DNA from: Panorpa germanica | Lineage: Eukaryota; Arthropoda; Insecta; Mecoptera; Panorpidae | NCBI GenBank assembly: GCA_963678705.1 | Contig: OY783216.1 | Location: 10,788,001 to 10,852,000 of the forward strand | Direction of reading: 5' to 3' | Length of the DNA stretch: 64,000 bases | Shown here: in pieces, positions 1-10,844 of the stretch | Position numbering within the stretch: position 1 is the stretch's first letter | Layout: every line of letters begins with the position of its first letter | Position numbers and translations under genes: made by a program | The notes under the pieces: generated by a model | What the model saw: only the letters and a program-made list of their open reading frames with translations | Database searches by the model: none | Told to the model about the DNA's origin: nothing

Positions 1-8
1 TATACACA

Positions 9-395
9 TGTAAAGAAATTATATTTCTTTAGTTGGCACAAAGCTCGTCCGTCCGTAAAACAGTGACTGTTCAGTGAAAACATGTACTCATGAACATCAT
101 TGATGTCGCTGTAGGAATAACGGCCAACACAGTTGATACTTGGAGTCGACAGAACACACGTTTTTAGTTAGTTAGTTAGTTAGTGAATGTATACTGTAAG
201 GTTATAATAAAATTAGATAGAAATGAATTGACAATTTATGGTAATTAATAAACTTTAAATGTCGTTTCTTTAAATTTCAGATATGATGGTATGATTTAAG
301 TTAAACAATGTGATTATTAAAATAAATATATATGTAAATTACCAAAATAAACTTTAAATTTCAGAAGGAGCACATGAGTTTTAATTTTGCACAGC
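9..395 (+). repeat. Dispersed repeat family A, copy 1 (possible solo LTR)
   Basis: This matches four other places in the window: 13993-14462, 24625-25000, 34637-34818 and 45755-46137. The shared text starts TGTAAAGAAATTATATTTC, passes a conserved middle (GTTGATATTTGGAGTCGACA-like) and ends near AAATTTACA in other copies. A TG...CA unit of about 380-470 bp with AATAAA-like motifs would suit a solo LTR. No paired LTR, coding part or clear target duplication was seen, so the class is uncertain. Confidence 0.6.
163..186 (+). repeat. Short (TTAG)n microsatellite
   Basis: Five to six tandem TTAG units lie inside repeat A copy 1. Other copies of the family have one or two units here, so this is a local expansion. 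Confidence 0.8.
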
Positions 396-1041
396 TGAGT
401 TTTTGGTGTTAACTATTTTATAAAAGATTATCTACTTAATTCTCAATTAACATAACAGCCTCACAGTTTGAGTAACTAAGGTGAACCGAATAGAAAACTT
501 TCTTGCTAGTGTCGGAGAGTGGTTGGAAAGAGGATAGGGGTTGTTTACCATCAGAAAACCTCTCATTCAACGTTTTCTTGAATCAGGAACACCGCGATGC
601 GATATGTGTTGTATAAGTCCCAGGCGTTTACAGATTTGTTACTGTGACGCGTTACTTCCCGGCATGCCTTTAATTTCCAACTGTCTTTATGAAACGAATA
701 CTAGGATTTGGAATATGTAAGTCAAACTTTAGCAACTATCAGCAAAATTCAGCTTCGTATCTGTTAGGAACATAGTATTAAGACTCATTTCCATCTACTA
801 TTTTAATGTCAGTTTTTTAAATTTCATATTTATCTTTCCTATGCCTTTTTCACAGTGCTTTCGATTTGAATGTAGTTAAAGCGAATACAAAACGTATAAC
901 TTTCAAGTATATTTGATTTCAAATTTAAAACATCCACTTAAAACAACTTTAGATAAGGACTGTGAGACCATTGTAGTGACGGAAGTCCGAATAACCACTT
1001 CACTTAAACCCCTTAGCCAATATAATAAAATAATACATATA
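396..1041. other. No gene seen
   Basis: AT-rich sequence without a coherent open frame, RNA gene or recognised repeat. Confidence 0.5.
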
Positions 1042-1880
1042 TAAGGAGAATTTTCATTTTTCTCAAAAATTATTTATTTATTTATCAATTTCTATTTTGT
1101 CCCCTTCAAAGTAGTCCCCCTCAGATATATTACACTTGTGCCAGCGTTTTTTCCAATCCTCGAAGCAGTTCTGATATGAACTTTTTGGTATGCTCTTGAG
1201 CTCTCTCAGCGATTCGGTTTGTATCTCCTCAATCGTCTGAAAACGCCGTCCTTTCATGGGTCTCTTTAATCTCGGAAACAGGAAAAAGTCGCAGGGGGCC
1301 AAATCTGGTGAATACGGTGGCTGAGGCATGATTTTTGGCCGTTGACGTCATTCAACAATTTCTGAGCGATGCTCATGCGACGATTTTTTTTGGTCAAAAT
1401 CGCTGCCACACGCTTCTTGCCCAAAATTTCCGAAAAAATTGCATGGGATGAGCCAACCGATATGCCGACATCCTCAGCAACTTCTCTTAATAGTGATTCG
1501 ACGATTCTCATCTTCACATCTTCTCGACCTTCTGTGAAAAGCTTGCTCCACTTGTAAACATTTTTTGGCTTAAAGTAGACTCACCGTATGCCACTTTCAA
1601 CATTTCAAGTGTTTTGGAGCACTTGATTCCATTTTTCACACAAAATTTAATGCAAACTCTTTGAATTCATGTTTTTCGACAGCAAAAAATCGCCGAACAC
1701 GCAAAACACTTCTAACTTTTATGCCTCTCACAAACAAACTAAATGTGCTATATAGCTAAAACTGTGAACATATGTTCGAGACGAGTGTACCAATATAACA
1801 AAATAAAAAAATCGATAATCGAATGTACGTAGCCCGCGAAATTTTTGCCTCAGCTAATTTTTTGATCAGACCTCGTATAT
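1042..1880 (-). mobile_element. Mariner transposon, internally deleted, broken transposase
   Basis: Read on the minus strand, the element starts with a mariner-type inverted repeat containing CGAGGTCTGATCAAAA near 1860. The N-terminal transposase follows: the helix-turn-helix part with REVAEDVGISVGSSHAIFSE and the linker RMSIAQKLLNDVN, ending near 1345. The frame then jumps to the C-terminal part YSPDLAPCDFFLFPRLKR, which contains the third catalytic Asp, and ends at EGDKIEIDK with stops near 1078. The middle of the catalytic domain, with the first two Asp residues of D,D34D, is missing, and the N-terminal start region has in-frame stops. The distal inverted repeat is also absent. Length is about 0.84 kb against about 1.3 kb for a full mariner. 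It cannot make transposase. Confidence 0.93.
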
Positions 1881-2263
1881 ACAGTTCTTAGTGATACTTT
1901 AAGGCAGTCTGTAAAAATATAAACACCAATCGAGATCGTTTTACTTTTTCTTGCTCAAGAATCTCTGGAATAACAATACAATAGCTCAATTCTTATCGTA
2001 TACTATTGACATTGCTACTCATTAGATTTAAAAGAAACAAAAGTGTTAATTCACAAAACCAGAAAGATTAAAAAACAAACGAAACAAATAAAATTAAGAA
2101 TTACAAAATAATTAGAAAGTAGTGTATTAAAATAATGAAATAATATTAATGTTTTACATAAATAATTAATAATCAAAAGTAACAAAAAACAAGAGTATCT
2201 TAGAATTAGAATTTGTTAAAAACAACACGGTTTGTTAAATATATGTTTTATTCTAAATCCAAT
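1881..2263. other. No gene seen
   Basis: Very AT-rich unique-looking sequence between the mariner and the next repeat. Confidence 0.45.
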
Positions 2264-2766
2264 GTAAAAAAATCGATTAATCGAAGAATCGATTTTTTGA
2301 GTCGAAGAAATCGGTTTTTTTAATCGATTTTAGACACTGGATCAATCTCAAACACCGAGGTTCAAGATTCAATTATTTTTTTTGTAAGAATGCAACTATA
2401 CAATTATTTATATTATTCATTATAAGCTTGAACATGAAATATTGGGAATTATAATTATTTTATTTTATAATAAATAACGTACATGATTTTATTGATTAAT
2501 CATAAATCAATCTTCCTTTATTCTTTAATTATAAGAAAGGTTCGTATTTTCTTTCCAAATTTAATAAAAATAAAATTGACAAAAGATCGTTTTCTTTGTA
2601 GGGGTTAGTGTCTTTTTCTTTACATAAAAACTCAAAAGGAATCGAAAAATCACTTTTTGAGAAATCCATCTTCTAGACTTCGATTTTCATTTGAATCGAT
2701 TCTTTAGACTTCGATTCGAATCGATTAAAAGATCGATCTTTTTTAAAAAGAATCGCCATCCCTAGT
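2264..2766 (+). repeat. ATCGAT-rich MITE family B, copy 1
   Basis: The right end (AAAAGAATCGCCATCCCTA) and the adjoining 260 bp match the copy at 32207-32532 in the same orientation and the copy at 17140-17423 in reverse. All are rich in AATCGATT words near the ends. In this copy the left end is eroded and about 130 bp of unrelated AT-rich sequence interrupts it. The termini AGGGATGGCGAT/ATCGCCATCCCT suggest a hAT-like MITE, but no clear 8-bp duplication was found. Confidence 0.7.
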
Positions 2767-3505
2767 AACAACCTACAAACAACGACCACGTTATATGACT
2801 AGCACAACTTTCTAGTTCAAAATTACAACTGAAAGAAATTAATAAGCTATTATATAATTAAACTATCAAATTTAAATTCGTTAATATTTTCGGCTCCCAC
2901 AAAATATACATTAACTTGCGTATGTGTCGTGAGTCAATAATATATTAAACTTAGTTTGTTAAGTTCTGACTATTTTTCAAAGGCCTATATTTTCTAAACT
3001 AAGCCATGTAAGTCTACACAAAACTGTCAGAAGATGTTAATTAAAGAGCAAAATGGATCCCATATAAATCTGCAAATTAAAGGTCTTTGAAAAATCGTCA
3101 GAAATTAATAGACGTCAGGCAAGCAGTTACAAAATAGGCACCTAAATATACTAGCTAACCCGACAGACATTGTCCTGTCCAAATTACAAAACAATTGAAT
3201 TGTTTCACAATTCAACTGAAAATAAACATATGAATATATTTTTCATCATTATTAGCTTGATTCACAATTTGACAATCAGCTGTGAAACGACATTGGCGCA
3301 CACAGTAGCATCAATCTCATAGAAAAAGGTCCTTTCACTTTTTTCAGAATTTACTGGGCAAATTTTCAATTTGTTCTTTCTCTAAAAACATTATTCAGAC
3401 TATTACGAACATTTAAAAAGAAAAGTTAAAAATGTGACTACATGCTATAGTATTCTTGCAACAACATTTAATATTTGAAACTAAAATATTAGGTAGAAAA
3501 GATAC
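2767..3505. other. No gene seen
   Basis: AT-rich sequence with no recognised gene or repeat. Confidence 0.5.
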
Positions 3506-4186
3506 TTAAGGAGGTACAGGACGTTAACTTAAATGATGAAAACGTTGTGAAATTTGGAGGGTCGATACAAATAGTTAAAATACATGCTGTCTCCAAATTT
3601 TAGAGACCTAGGGTTCATAGTTTTCTTTTTATACATGATTAAAAATAGTCATTTTCTATACAAATCATAATTTTTAGCTCAATTTCACCAAATAATATAA
3701 CTTTTAACTATAAAAAAATAGTGACACGACTTTCAAAAACTAGGTGTATATAAAAGAATCTTTTCTGTAACTATTGCAAAAAGAAAATTATAAAAAGGAT
3801 ACCTATTTACGAAAATATTTAAATAAAACCTTTAAGAAACAGTAAATGTATAGGTTATAAGCCGGCAACGTTGCAAATGCCAATTTGAGCGGGAAATTCA
3901 AAATCGGAATAAATGTTATATACGCATGCGTCAACACACGTAAATTTGCAGCGTTGCAAAATTTATTATTCCTTATTCAAAATATTTAATTTGTATTTAA
4001 ATTGAATTTATATAAATTTGATATTAATTATAGGTAATTTTTAAGCAGTTTATTAGGGAATTGAAAAATTCATTTTCAAAGGTACAGTCCCAATATTTGC
4101 TCGTCCCTCATGTACTTCGTATTTTGCATTTCGTATTACCGAGAGATAAACTTTTTGCATTGACGGTACGTCCTGTACCTCCTTAA
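3506..4186. mobile_element. MITE with TTAA target duplication (family H, copy 1)
   Basis: Inverted ends GGAGGTACAGGACGT (from 3510) and its complement (ending 4182) are flanked on both sides by TTAA. TTAA duplication is typical of piggyBac-type transposition. The 673-bp interior has no open frame of note, so this is a non-autonomous element. A second TTAA element with a related G-rich end lies at 59694-60390. Confidence 0.8.
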
Positions 4187-4929
4187 CATTATTTCTGTAT
4201 AATGTTTAATTCCATAATTTAGAATATTAATAAATTGAACCATAAGTTTGTTCGTATATTTCGTTCCACTTTACGTTTATTTTACTTAAGCCGAGTTTAC
4301 TTAGTTCAGAGTACGAACTACGATGTAAACTAAAACAGTTATTTCATGTACAGATTGAAATAACCAACTTATTATATTATTTATAGCTTCTGCACGTTAA
4401 ATTATGAATGTAGTGTACCTCCTGGTGCTCCGTGTTGTGTACTGTTGTATAAGAGGAGGAAGTCAATTTAAAACGGAAGTAGAAATTCACCCTGCGTGAC
4501 AAAACTAAACAAATTTCACACGTATGAAAAGAAAACAGTACTTTATCGACCGGATGGAATTTATGAATATTAATATTGTTATATGGATACGCTACAGACT
4601 AAGGGCGTATTCACTATGCAGTGTCGTCTTTAAAACACCCCCGAAGAGTCCCCCGTTGCAACCCTCCAAATATAAAATATAATCTCGTTAATTATTTATC
4701 GTAAATTATTTTACCTAAATATTACATTTTATTGAAAGCGGACATTATGCCGATGGATTAGTCTTTTTTTCAATTAATTTTTATCCCATTAATAATTAAA
4801 GGGACACAAATTACTGAATTATTATTATCTTGTATTATATTTCGATTTATTAAAAAATAATTGAACATTTGAGATTCTGGTAGTGAACTTAATTAATACA
4901 CAGTACAGCTTTATAGAAATAAACACATG
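4187..4929. other. No gene seen
   Basis: AT-rich sequence without recognisable coding or repeat content. Confidence 0.5.
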
Positions 4930-4937
4930 GTTCACAA

Positions 4938-5570
4938 CAGGGGTATATCACTTAGAGTAAAATTCTTTGACATAGAATAAACCGCTTTTGGCGACCTCCA
5001 TGAATATTATCTTCTATGAACTAAACTTTTCAGCAACTTCATTGCCTTCCTAGAGGTCGCCAAAAGCGGTTTATTCAATGCCAAAGAATTTTACTCTAAG
5101 GGCCTTATTCTGTAAAGTATTTCAACCGGTATCGCTGTATTTTTTAGAACTGTCAAACAATTCGAATTATAATTTGAATTTCAGTACAAATTTTTTAATA
5201 CACAGTATATAGTCATATGAATGTACAAATACAAGTATATCAGAAAGTAGGGTTATGTGGTTTGCCAATTAACTTGAGCAATTGACATGTATTCTTACTT
5301 GTCAAATGTTTGAATTTTTAAATATTTGAATATTCTGAATGCCGTGATTGGTCAAATATTTTTAAAATTGATGACGTCTTAAAATACGTCATCGATACCA
5401 GTATATACTTTTTCACCGCTGTATATTATAAGGGCGATGGGAAATTTTGCATACAGAATACCACTTTAGATATTTTAAACAAATGAAAAAATTAAATATT
5501 TCCACCGCTGAAAAAATAAGGTCGATTTTTTGAAAAGTTACAGAATAAGGCCCTAAGTGACGGTACCCTG
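4938..5570. mobile_element. Foldback hAT-type MITE, split by a nested MITE
   Basis: The ends are CAGGGGTATATCACTTAG (left) and, inverted, CAGGGTACCGTCACTTAG (right). They are flanked by a perfect 8-bp duplication GTTCACAA at 4930-4937 and 5571-5578, as expected for hAT transposition. Arms of about 65 bp pair almost perfectly, including the shared core AACCGCTTTTGGCGACCTC, around a short loop. Without the nested insertion at 5100-5553 and its duplication, the element is about 176 bp. No coding capacity. Confidence 0.92.
5100..5553. mobile_element. Harbinger-type MITE nested in the foldback MITE
   Basis: Perfect terminal inverted repeats GGGCCTTATTCTGTAA bound a 454-bp non-coding element. TAA occurs directly on both sides (5097-5099 and 5554-5556), the 3-bp TWA duplication used by PIF/Harbinger elements. 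Taking out the element and one TAA restores the right arm of the host foldback MITE exactly, which proves the order of insertion. Confidence 0.92.
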
Positions 5571-5642
5571 GTTCACAAGCTTTTTTATGGGGAAACTATT
5601 TCGAAGTAATGCGGATAGCGCCAGCGGAGATCGTAAGACCAA

Positions 5643-6105
5643 GGCCTGTCACACACTGCAAGCGTATTTAAACAAATTTTGACTGGACGTATACGTGCTA
5701 CAACGCTTTACCTATCCGAACCCTGTAAGTGTAATAATGAATCCTTGCACACTGCAAACGACAAAGCCGTCCGAATACGGGCGTTACGTTGATCTCACAC
5801 TGCGGCCGTTTTAAGCGAATTTTAACCAAACGAATACATGCTACAACAGCATGTAATCAGCCGTCTCGACTGAAGGGATATAAAAGAGAATGCAATAGTC
5901 TTTCATAACACTGGTGTATCGATAAAAATTAAAGTAAAAACTTGCTCTCATGATAAATTATGTTAGTGCAAGATAACAGACAGTTACAGACTCTGTCGTT
6001 TGCAGTGTGCGCTTCATTACATTTACAGGGTTCGGATAGGTAAAGCGTAGTAGCGCGTATACGTCCGCTAAAAATTCAGTGCATTCTTGCAGTGTGCGAC
6101 GGGCC
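5643..6105. mobile_element. Harbinger-like MITE, family HB copy 1
   Basis: Inverted ends read GGCCTGTCACACACTGCAAG and, inverted, GGCCCGTCGCACACTGCAAG. The flanks are CAA at 5640-5642 and TAA at 6106-6108, an imperfect 3-bp duplication. Fragments of the terminal motif (CACACTGCAA) recur inside the element, a subterminal repeat pattern. Other members are at 8973-8991, 12696-13283, 48244-48723 and 63967 onward. No coding frame. Confidence 0.87.
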
Positions 6106-6108
6106 TAA

Positions 6109-6595
6109 GAGAGGAAGGAAGATAGGTGCAGAATATGATAAAGGAAAGAGATAAAGAGGATGAATGAATTAAAAATAGGCATTTGAAATTTGTGGTGGTT
6201 AGAAAACTTAATTACAATGAAATCAATGCATGCAATGTAATGCAGTAATGAGACCTATTCGATTATCCAACTTACCTCCTTTATCTACGCCACTGCAAAT
6301 GTTATGATTGAATTAAGTAATGTAGCCACCCTTACTAACAGTCCAACATTACCGGCAGCCATTTTGTTTGTTTAGTGTCGGCGTAAACATTAAGTATGAT
6401 ACTCGTACCTACGATAATTGGAGTGCTGCTAAAAGCTTAGGATAACATTTTTAAAACTTTGTAGTGAGAGACATCAGTACCGAATCCTTTGGTAATATGT
6501 TTTACCTCTACTAAATACAAAGCCTATGGGATTATTTATTTTAACTTTTGTCAACAAAAGTAAACATATAAAGAAAAAGTGAATTTTAAACTAAG
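6109..6595. other. No gene seen
   Basis: Nothing recognisable; base composition slightly less AT-rich than the neighbours. Confidence 0.45.
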
Positions 6596-7131
6596 AAGTC
6601 TCATTCCCACTCACTGTTTTGATATTTAATTTACTGTTTTTATTAAACATTTTAATCTAGATTTCAGGTTTTCAGAATAAGCATTTCTTGTCACATTCGT
6701 GTTTTAATTTGAATTTAGTTAATTTAGTTGGTCGCATGCGTCGTTAGTAATATAAATTTGGACAGTTCGACAGTTTGACAAAATTGAATATGAAATAATT
6801 AAAATTGCTGTTTTTAATAACAATTAGTAATAGAAATTGTTTTTATTTCTTTATTTTTGACAAACTGACATTGAACTTTTTTTAAAAATAAATCCTACTG
6901 CATTTTGACAGATTGTCACGTTTTGGAGGTTATAATATAATATAGTTTTTTTTAATTTAGTATTTTTAATTTAGAAACATTAGGCCTTCTAAGGTAAAAC
7001 AAAGAAAACTTTAAAAAAAATTAAATGAAAAATGGTACTGGGAATGACTACTGATAAAACCGTATGCTAAACAATTTAAATTAAATACAAAATACAAAAT
7101 TAAATTAAAACAGCGAGTGGGAATGAAACTT
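6596..7131. mobile_element. MITE-like element with CATTCCCACTC inverted ends
   Basis: The left end AAGTCTCATTCCCACTCACTG pattern is mirrored at the right (AAGTTTCATTCCCACTCGCTG when inverted), and pairing continues into TTTTRATTTAATTT. Arms of about 35 bp enclose a 536-bp AT-rich interior. No clean target duplication was found, so the superfamily is unknown. Confidence 0.7.
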
Positions 7132-7432
7132 AATACAATTTTATTCTTAGTGTAGACATGAGATCAGCAGTAGTGTTATTTACTTTGCTCTAGTGCGCAT
7201 TATTCCTGGCTACAATCGCGTAGTATGCACTTGAAGTCACAATGATTTCTATATTTGAGAACCCTATTACAGATACAATTCTACGCACTTGTTACTCATC
7301 CGTGTCACGCACATTGTTGTGTAAAATACGCATTGCGTAACACAAGGTGTTTGGGGTACGCAAAACCATCCCCGACGAATCCGCTTACCGATGCTGTGAT
7401 AATCTAGAACGTAATCATAACCAGGGATGCAT
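7132..7432. other. No gene seen
   Basis: Short open frames on the minus strand have no recognisable similarity to a protein family. Confidence 0.4.
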
Positions 7433-7720
7433 GCTCCCTCCAACGTGTATGTCAAATATTGGAAGATTGACATGGCAAGTTTGTTTATTTTATTAATTTG
7501 TTGATATTATTGACACTGACACTGTTTAACAAAAACTTTCAAGTATAAAACCTTCTTTTGTCGGACGATTCGTGCTACAGGGCAAGACATGTGGATCAAG
7601 TGTGTGGTGGGGTAGAAAAATCTCTTTCACGGCTCAAAAGACCAACAACAGCCCGAACTTCTTTCAACATGAACGTTGGACGCACTTAGTTCCAGCATTG
7701 ACAACGTAGCATCGTTTGGT
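7433..7720 (+). repeat. Dispersed repeat family I, copy 1
   Basis: This is the same sequence as 57095-57418 with indels. Both share TCAAATATTGGAA near the start, a nearly identical middle (GATATTATTGACACTGACAC, then ACTTTCAAGTATAAAACCTTC) and an end with AACGTTGGAC. No terminal repeat or coding content was identified, so its class is unknown. Confidence 0.75.
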
Positions 7721-8970
7721 ACCGGCATAACTGGCGGCTTCTTTACTCTGTTGCCGTCTACAGTGTCGCATTGCATGATAGGTGACACCAACTTTAATCT
7801 TGAAGGGAGGGGATGATTCAACAAAGATAAAACGATCCTCTGGAGTCTACATGACGTTGACTTTGACATACTTAATGTTAATGACAATGATTGAGCAATG
7901 AACCTGATTATATTTGGGATAAGTTTTATGTTAGTCATGTTATGTTTATGTAGCAATGTTTCACGTAATCACTCATTTCAAATCCTATGGAAAGATGTAA
8001 AACTAAGGTTTATTATGCATAGTTACTTTGTTGATGAAACATAAAATACCCATCGTACTTTGCGTCACAAAACTAATTGGGCAGGAACATTAAGTACCAG
8101 AAAAAGTGTCAAGGTTCCTGGTTAAAGTGGCATCTATTCAGTATCGAACTTAATATTAAAATAAAATAGAATTTGATTGGACCTTCCTCATTCATCCTAC
8201 CTCCCCAAAGAACAGACGATGCCTTTAGTGCGAAATGCCGGCAATAACATAACAGTTACATAAGCTGAAAACCGTCTCCAAGAATTAAATGTCTTCGCAG
8301 CTCCGCAGTTTTCCATTTTCCATCACGAATTTTTATTCCCATTGGAACGACACAGATTTTTAGATAATCTGAAATCAAATATCATCTTTATAGGATTTCA
8401 AATGATGGCTTACTGTCTCCCCATCCATCTTATTTATAGGCTCCACCACCATCTGACTAGTGAAGGCTACTATTGAACTACGTATCATATTACAACATTA
8501 AATTTAAGTTTAAATTTTTTTCGTTTTAGTTACAACCCTTTTTATAGTAGCAGGTTAAATATTGTAGTTATTCGAATTCATCTTCATTTGGTATATATTG
8601 TGCTTCACTGAATATGAGAATATGCATGACATTCATAGGGTACATTTGTAAGTAATATTTATCCTTTCAGTAACAGCGCAAAGTTTTCCCTTGAAACATG
8701 CAAACACATTGACATATTACGTAGAGTGCTTGGCTCAACTGTATTTCTTTATATAGTTTCGGTTTCTTTATATAGAGAATTCGGTTAGTGTCGCTAGTAT
8801 CCGAGCCGTTTCGGATCTTTGGCGAAATTGGTTGCAAAGCAGGGTGCTGAGGGATTTGTCTTTAGGTTGTCAGAGAGAAATGGTGGACTTATTCAAAAAA
8901 TACGCCGATGAATAAAAGAGCAAAAGTGCATTTTAATATAATTACGTCAACCATTGTACATCTGTCAAAT
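7721..8970. other. No gene seen
   Basis: Mixed-composition sequence with no coherent frame and no similarity to other parts of the window. The stretch near 8755-8900 is richer in GC but carries no recognisable motif. Confidence 0.45.
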
Positions 8971-8972
8971 CA

Positions 8973-8991
8973 TTGCAGTGTGCGACGGGCC
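8973..8991 (-). repeat. Solo end of Harbinger-like family HB
   Basis: TTGCAGTGTGCGACGGGCC followed by TAA is exactly the right-hand end of the HB family. No matching left end lies nearby, so this is a remnant. Confidence 0.7.
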
Positions 8992-9309
8992 TAAGTAATT
9001 TTATTTGCAAACAGCAATGCAGCGACATCCTATGATACAACCCGTATGTAGTGTTGAACATTAATAAGTTTGTAACAATAAATGACAATTAAAATACTTA
9101 AGATGTTAATATTTAATACTTAAAGATGTAAATAAACAATAAAATATATTAAATTATTAGGATATGAATGATTAAACATATTCGACTTATGTTAACTATA
9201 ATTATATATAAAATGGTATTGAGAAACTAACAAATTGTACTCTGAAAGCATCCAAACATGTTCACACTTCCCAGTAAACATTTTGGAGTCACTTTGAATC
9301 ATCATAATG

Positions 9310-9712
9310 AAAATATTTTTTTGTCATGAAAGAGTTAATTTACAGTTCAGTTTCTAAAACACAGTCATAAAAAATGTCTATTTTCTCGGTTACAAATGGC
9401 GAAACCGATCCACCTGTCTGAATGCAAATAAGTATAAAGTTGATGCGAATTATAATTGAAGTGCAATCAAGACCGGATTTAGAGGTGTGGAGGCCTGGGG
9501 CAACGAAGGGGTGAAGGCCCCTAATTATTTTTCGAATAAAAGGAACAATTTTTTTCCGTCAAATCTTTAAAAAATATATTGCTTTTATCTCTATTGTGGA
9601 GGCTCCGGGACTGTAGCCCCACCTGCCCTTCCTCAAATCCGAGCCTGAGTGTAATAGTGATAGAAACGTCACAAAACAGGTCACTTCACCAAATTGTTTA
9701 CTGAGTCGCAAC
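9310..9712 (+). repeat. Duplicated segment K, copy 1 (carries a MITE)
   Basis: This matches 47380-47583 over about 190 bp, sharing TTTTTTTGTCATGAAA, TACAAATGGCGAAACC, AATTGAAGTGCAAT and CAAATTGTTTACTGAG. Copy 1 differs by a 180-bp MITE plus its duplicated target at 9468-9655, which copy 2 lacks. The nature of the segment itself is unknown. Confidence 0.8.
9468..9647. mobile_element. hAT-type MITE, family J copy 1
   Basis: The ends CAAGACCGGATTT and, inverted, CAGGCTCGGATTTGAGG enclose 180 bp. Flanks are AGTGCAAT at 9460-9467 and AGTGTAAT at 9648-9655, an 8-bp duplication with one later change. The empty site survives in segment K copy 2. Relatives are at 29530-29710 and 48807-49599. Confidence 0.9.
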
Positions 9713-10840
9713 AAGCTTGCCTCTAAAGTAACTGTAGTTCAAATTATGAAAGTTCGGCGGTGACTCTTGCTTAAAACAAGTTGTACCGTATAAATCTACA
9801 ATGCAATGAAATTTCTATATTAAGGCAATCATAGAGAACTTGTGAAAAGTGGTTTAAATTGAAGTTTCCTAGTTTTCTCTTTGCTACCAGTGTGGTAGTG
9901 ATTATTTATAGCAGTCAATTATGACTTACATAGAAAACTCATAACTTAAATAATTCTTCCTCTACAAAATATTATAAATGTATAAAGCTTTAAAAGCTCC
10001 TCGCAGTGAAAATAGATAATAAGAAACTCTACGAGCAAAAGTTGAGCTTTCTTATAATTTTATTTTTCGCTCGGAACTATATTATGAATATATTCATATA
10101 AAATATAAAAAAATATATTACATATTATGAGGAACTATTGGAAAAAATAGGAGAAAAGAAAACCATTGAGACCACAGTAGGTCGCACCGCACACGCAATA
10201 CGGGGAGATATATACGAGTATAATAATATATCTCATGTAGTATTATATTATATAATAAAGAATAGGAATAACCCTGAGCAACTTGCTAGCAGATATGCAG
10301 CCGAGGAAGTTAAGAAAACGAATGAGTTTCTCTTCTTTGTCAAGACGAGGGGCTGTGGCTACAGTAGAGAGGGAGGAGAGAGGTGGTTATGTAAATGTAA
10401 CTGTTTCTGTTATGATAGGACGTATCACAGAACATTCCAGGGGCATGAATGTATTACGGATAATTTATTTTCTGTAACTGAAATCTTATAAAGACGGTGA
10501 TCTATTTTCATGACATATATACACGTTCTTAGCAATAAAGAACGAAACAAAATGTCCGCAGGGGATAGCAAACAGGATGCTTACAAATTTACACTGGATC
10601 GTTTCCGTACGTTACATACATTTAATGGATTTGTAACACTTCCATTGTCACGTCTTCTTACACATTGTGAACCGTTGTAAATATTACATTTTTCTCAGAA
10701 AATCAAATTTTCAAGATACAACTTCGGGTCGTCCTGAGTAGGACAAGTTCATGACGTCCTAACGTCGTAGAAAAAGCTACAAAATAACGCACTTTGATTA
10801 GAAATAAAGTCACTCTACCCCTTTGCGTGTGACGTAATTG
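9713..10840. other. No gene recognised
   Basis: An open stretch of about 117 codons at 10138-10491 (plus) has low-complexity ends and no family resemblance. I do not regard it as a gene. Confidence 0.4.
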
Positions 10841-10844
10841 ATGA

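Noticed and set aside
10138-10491. 117-codon plus-strand open frame
   Set aside because: No known motif and unusual composition. Another open frame overlaps it in a different phase.
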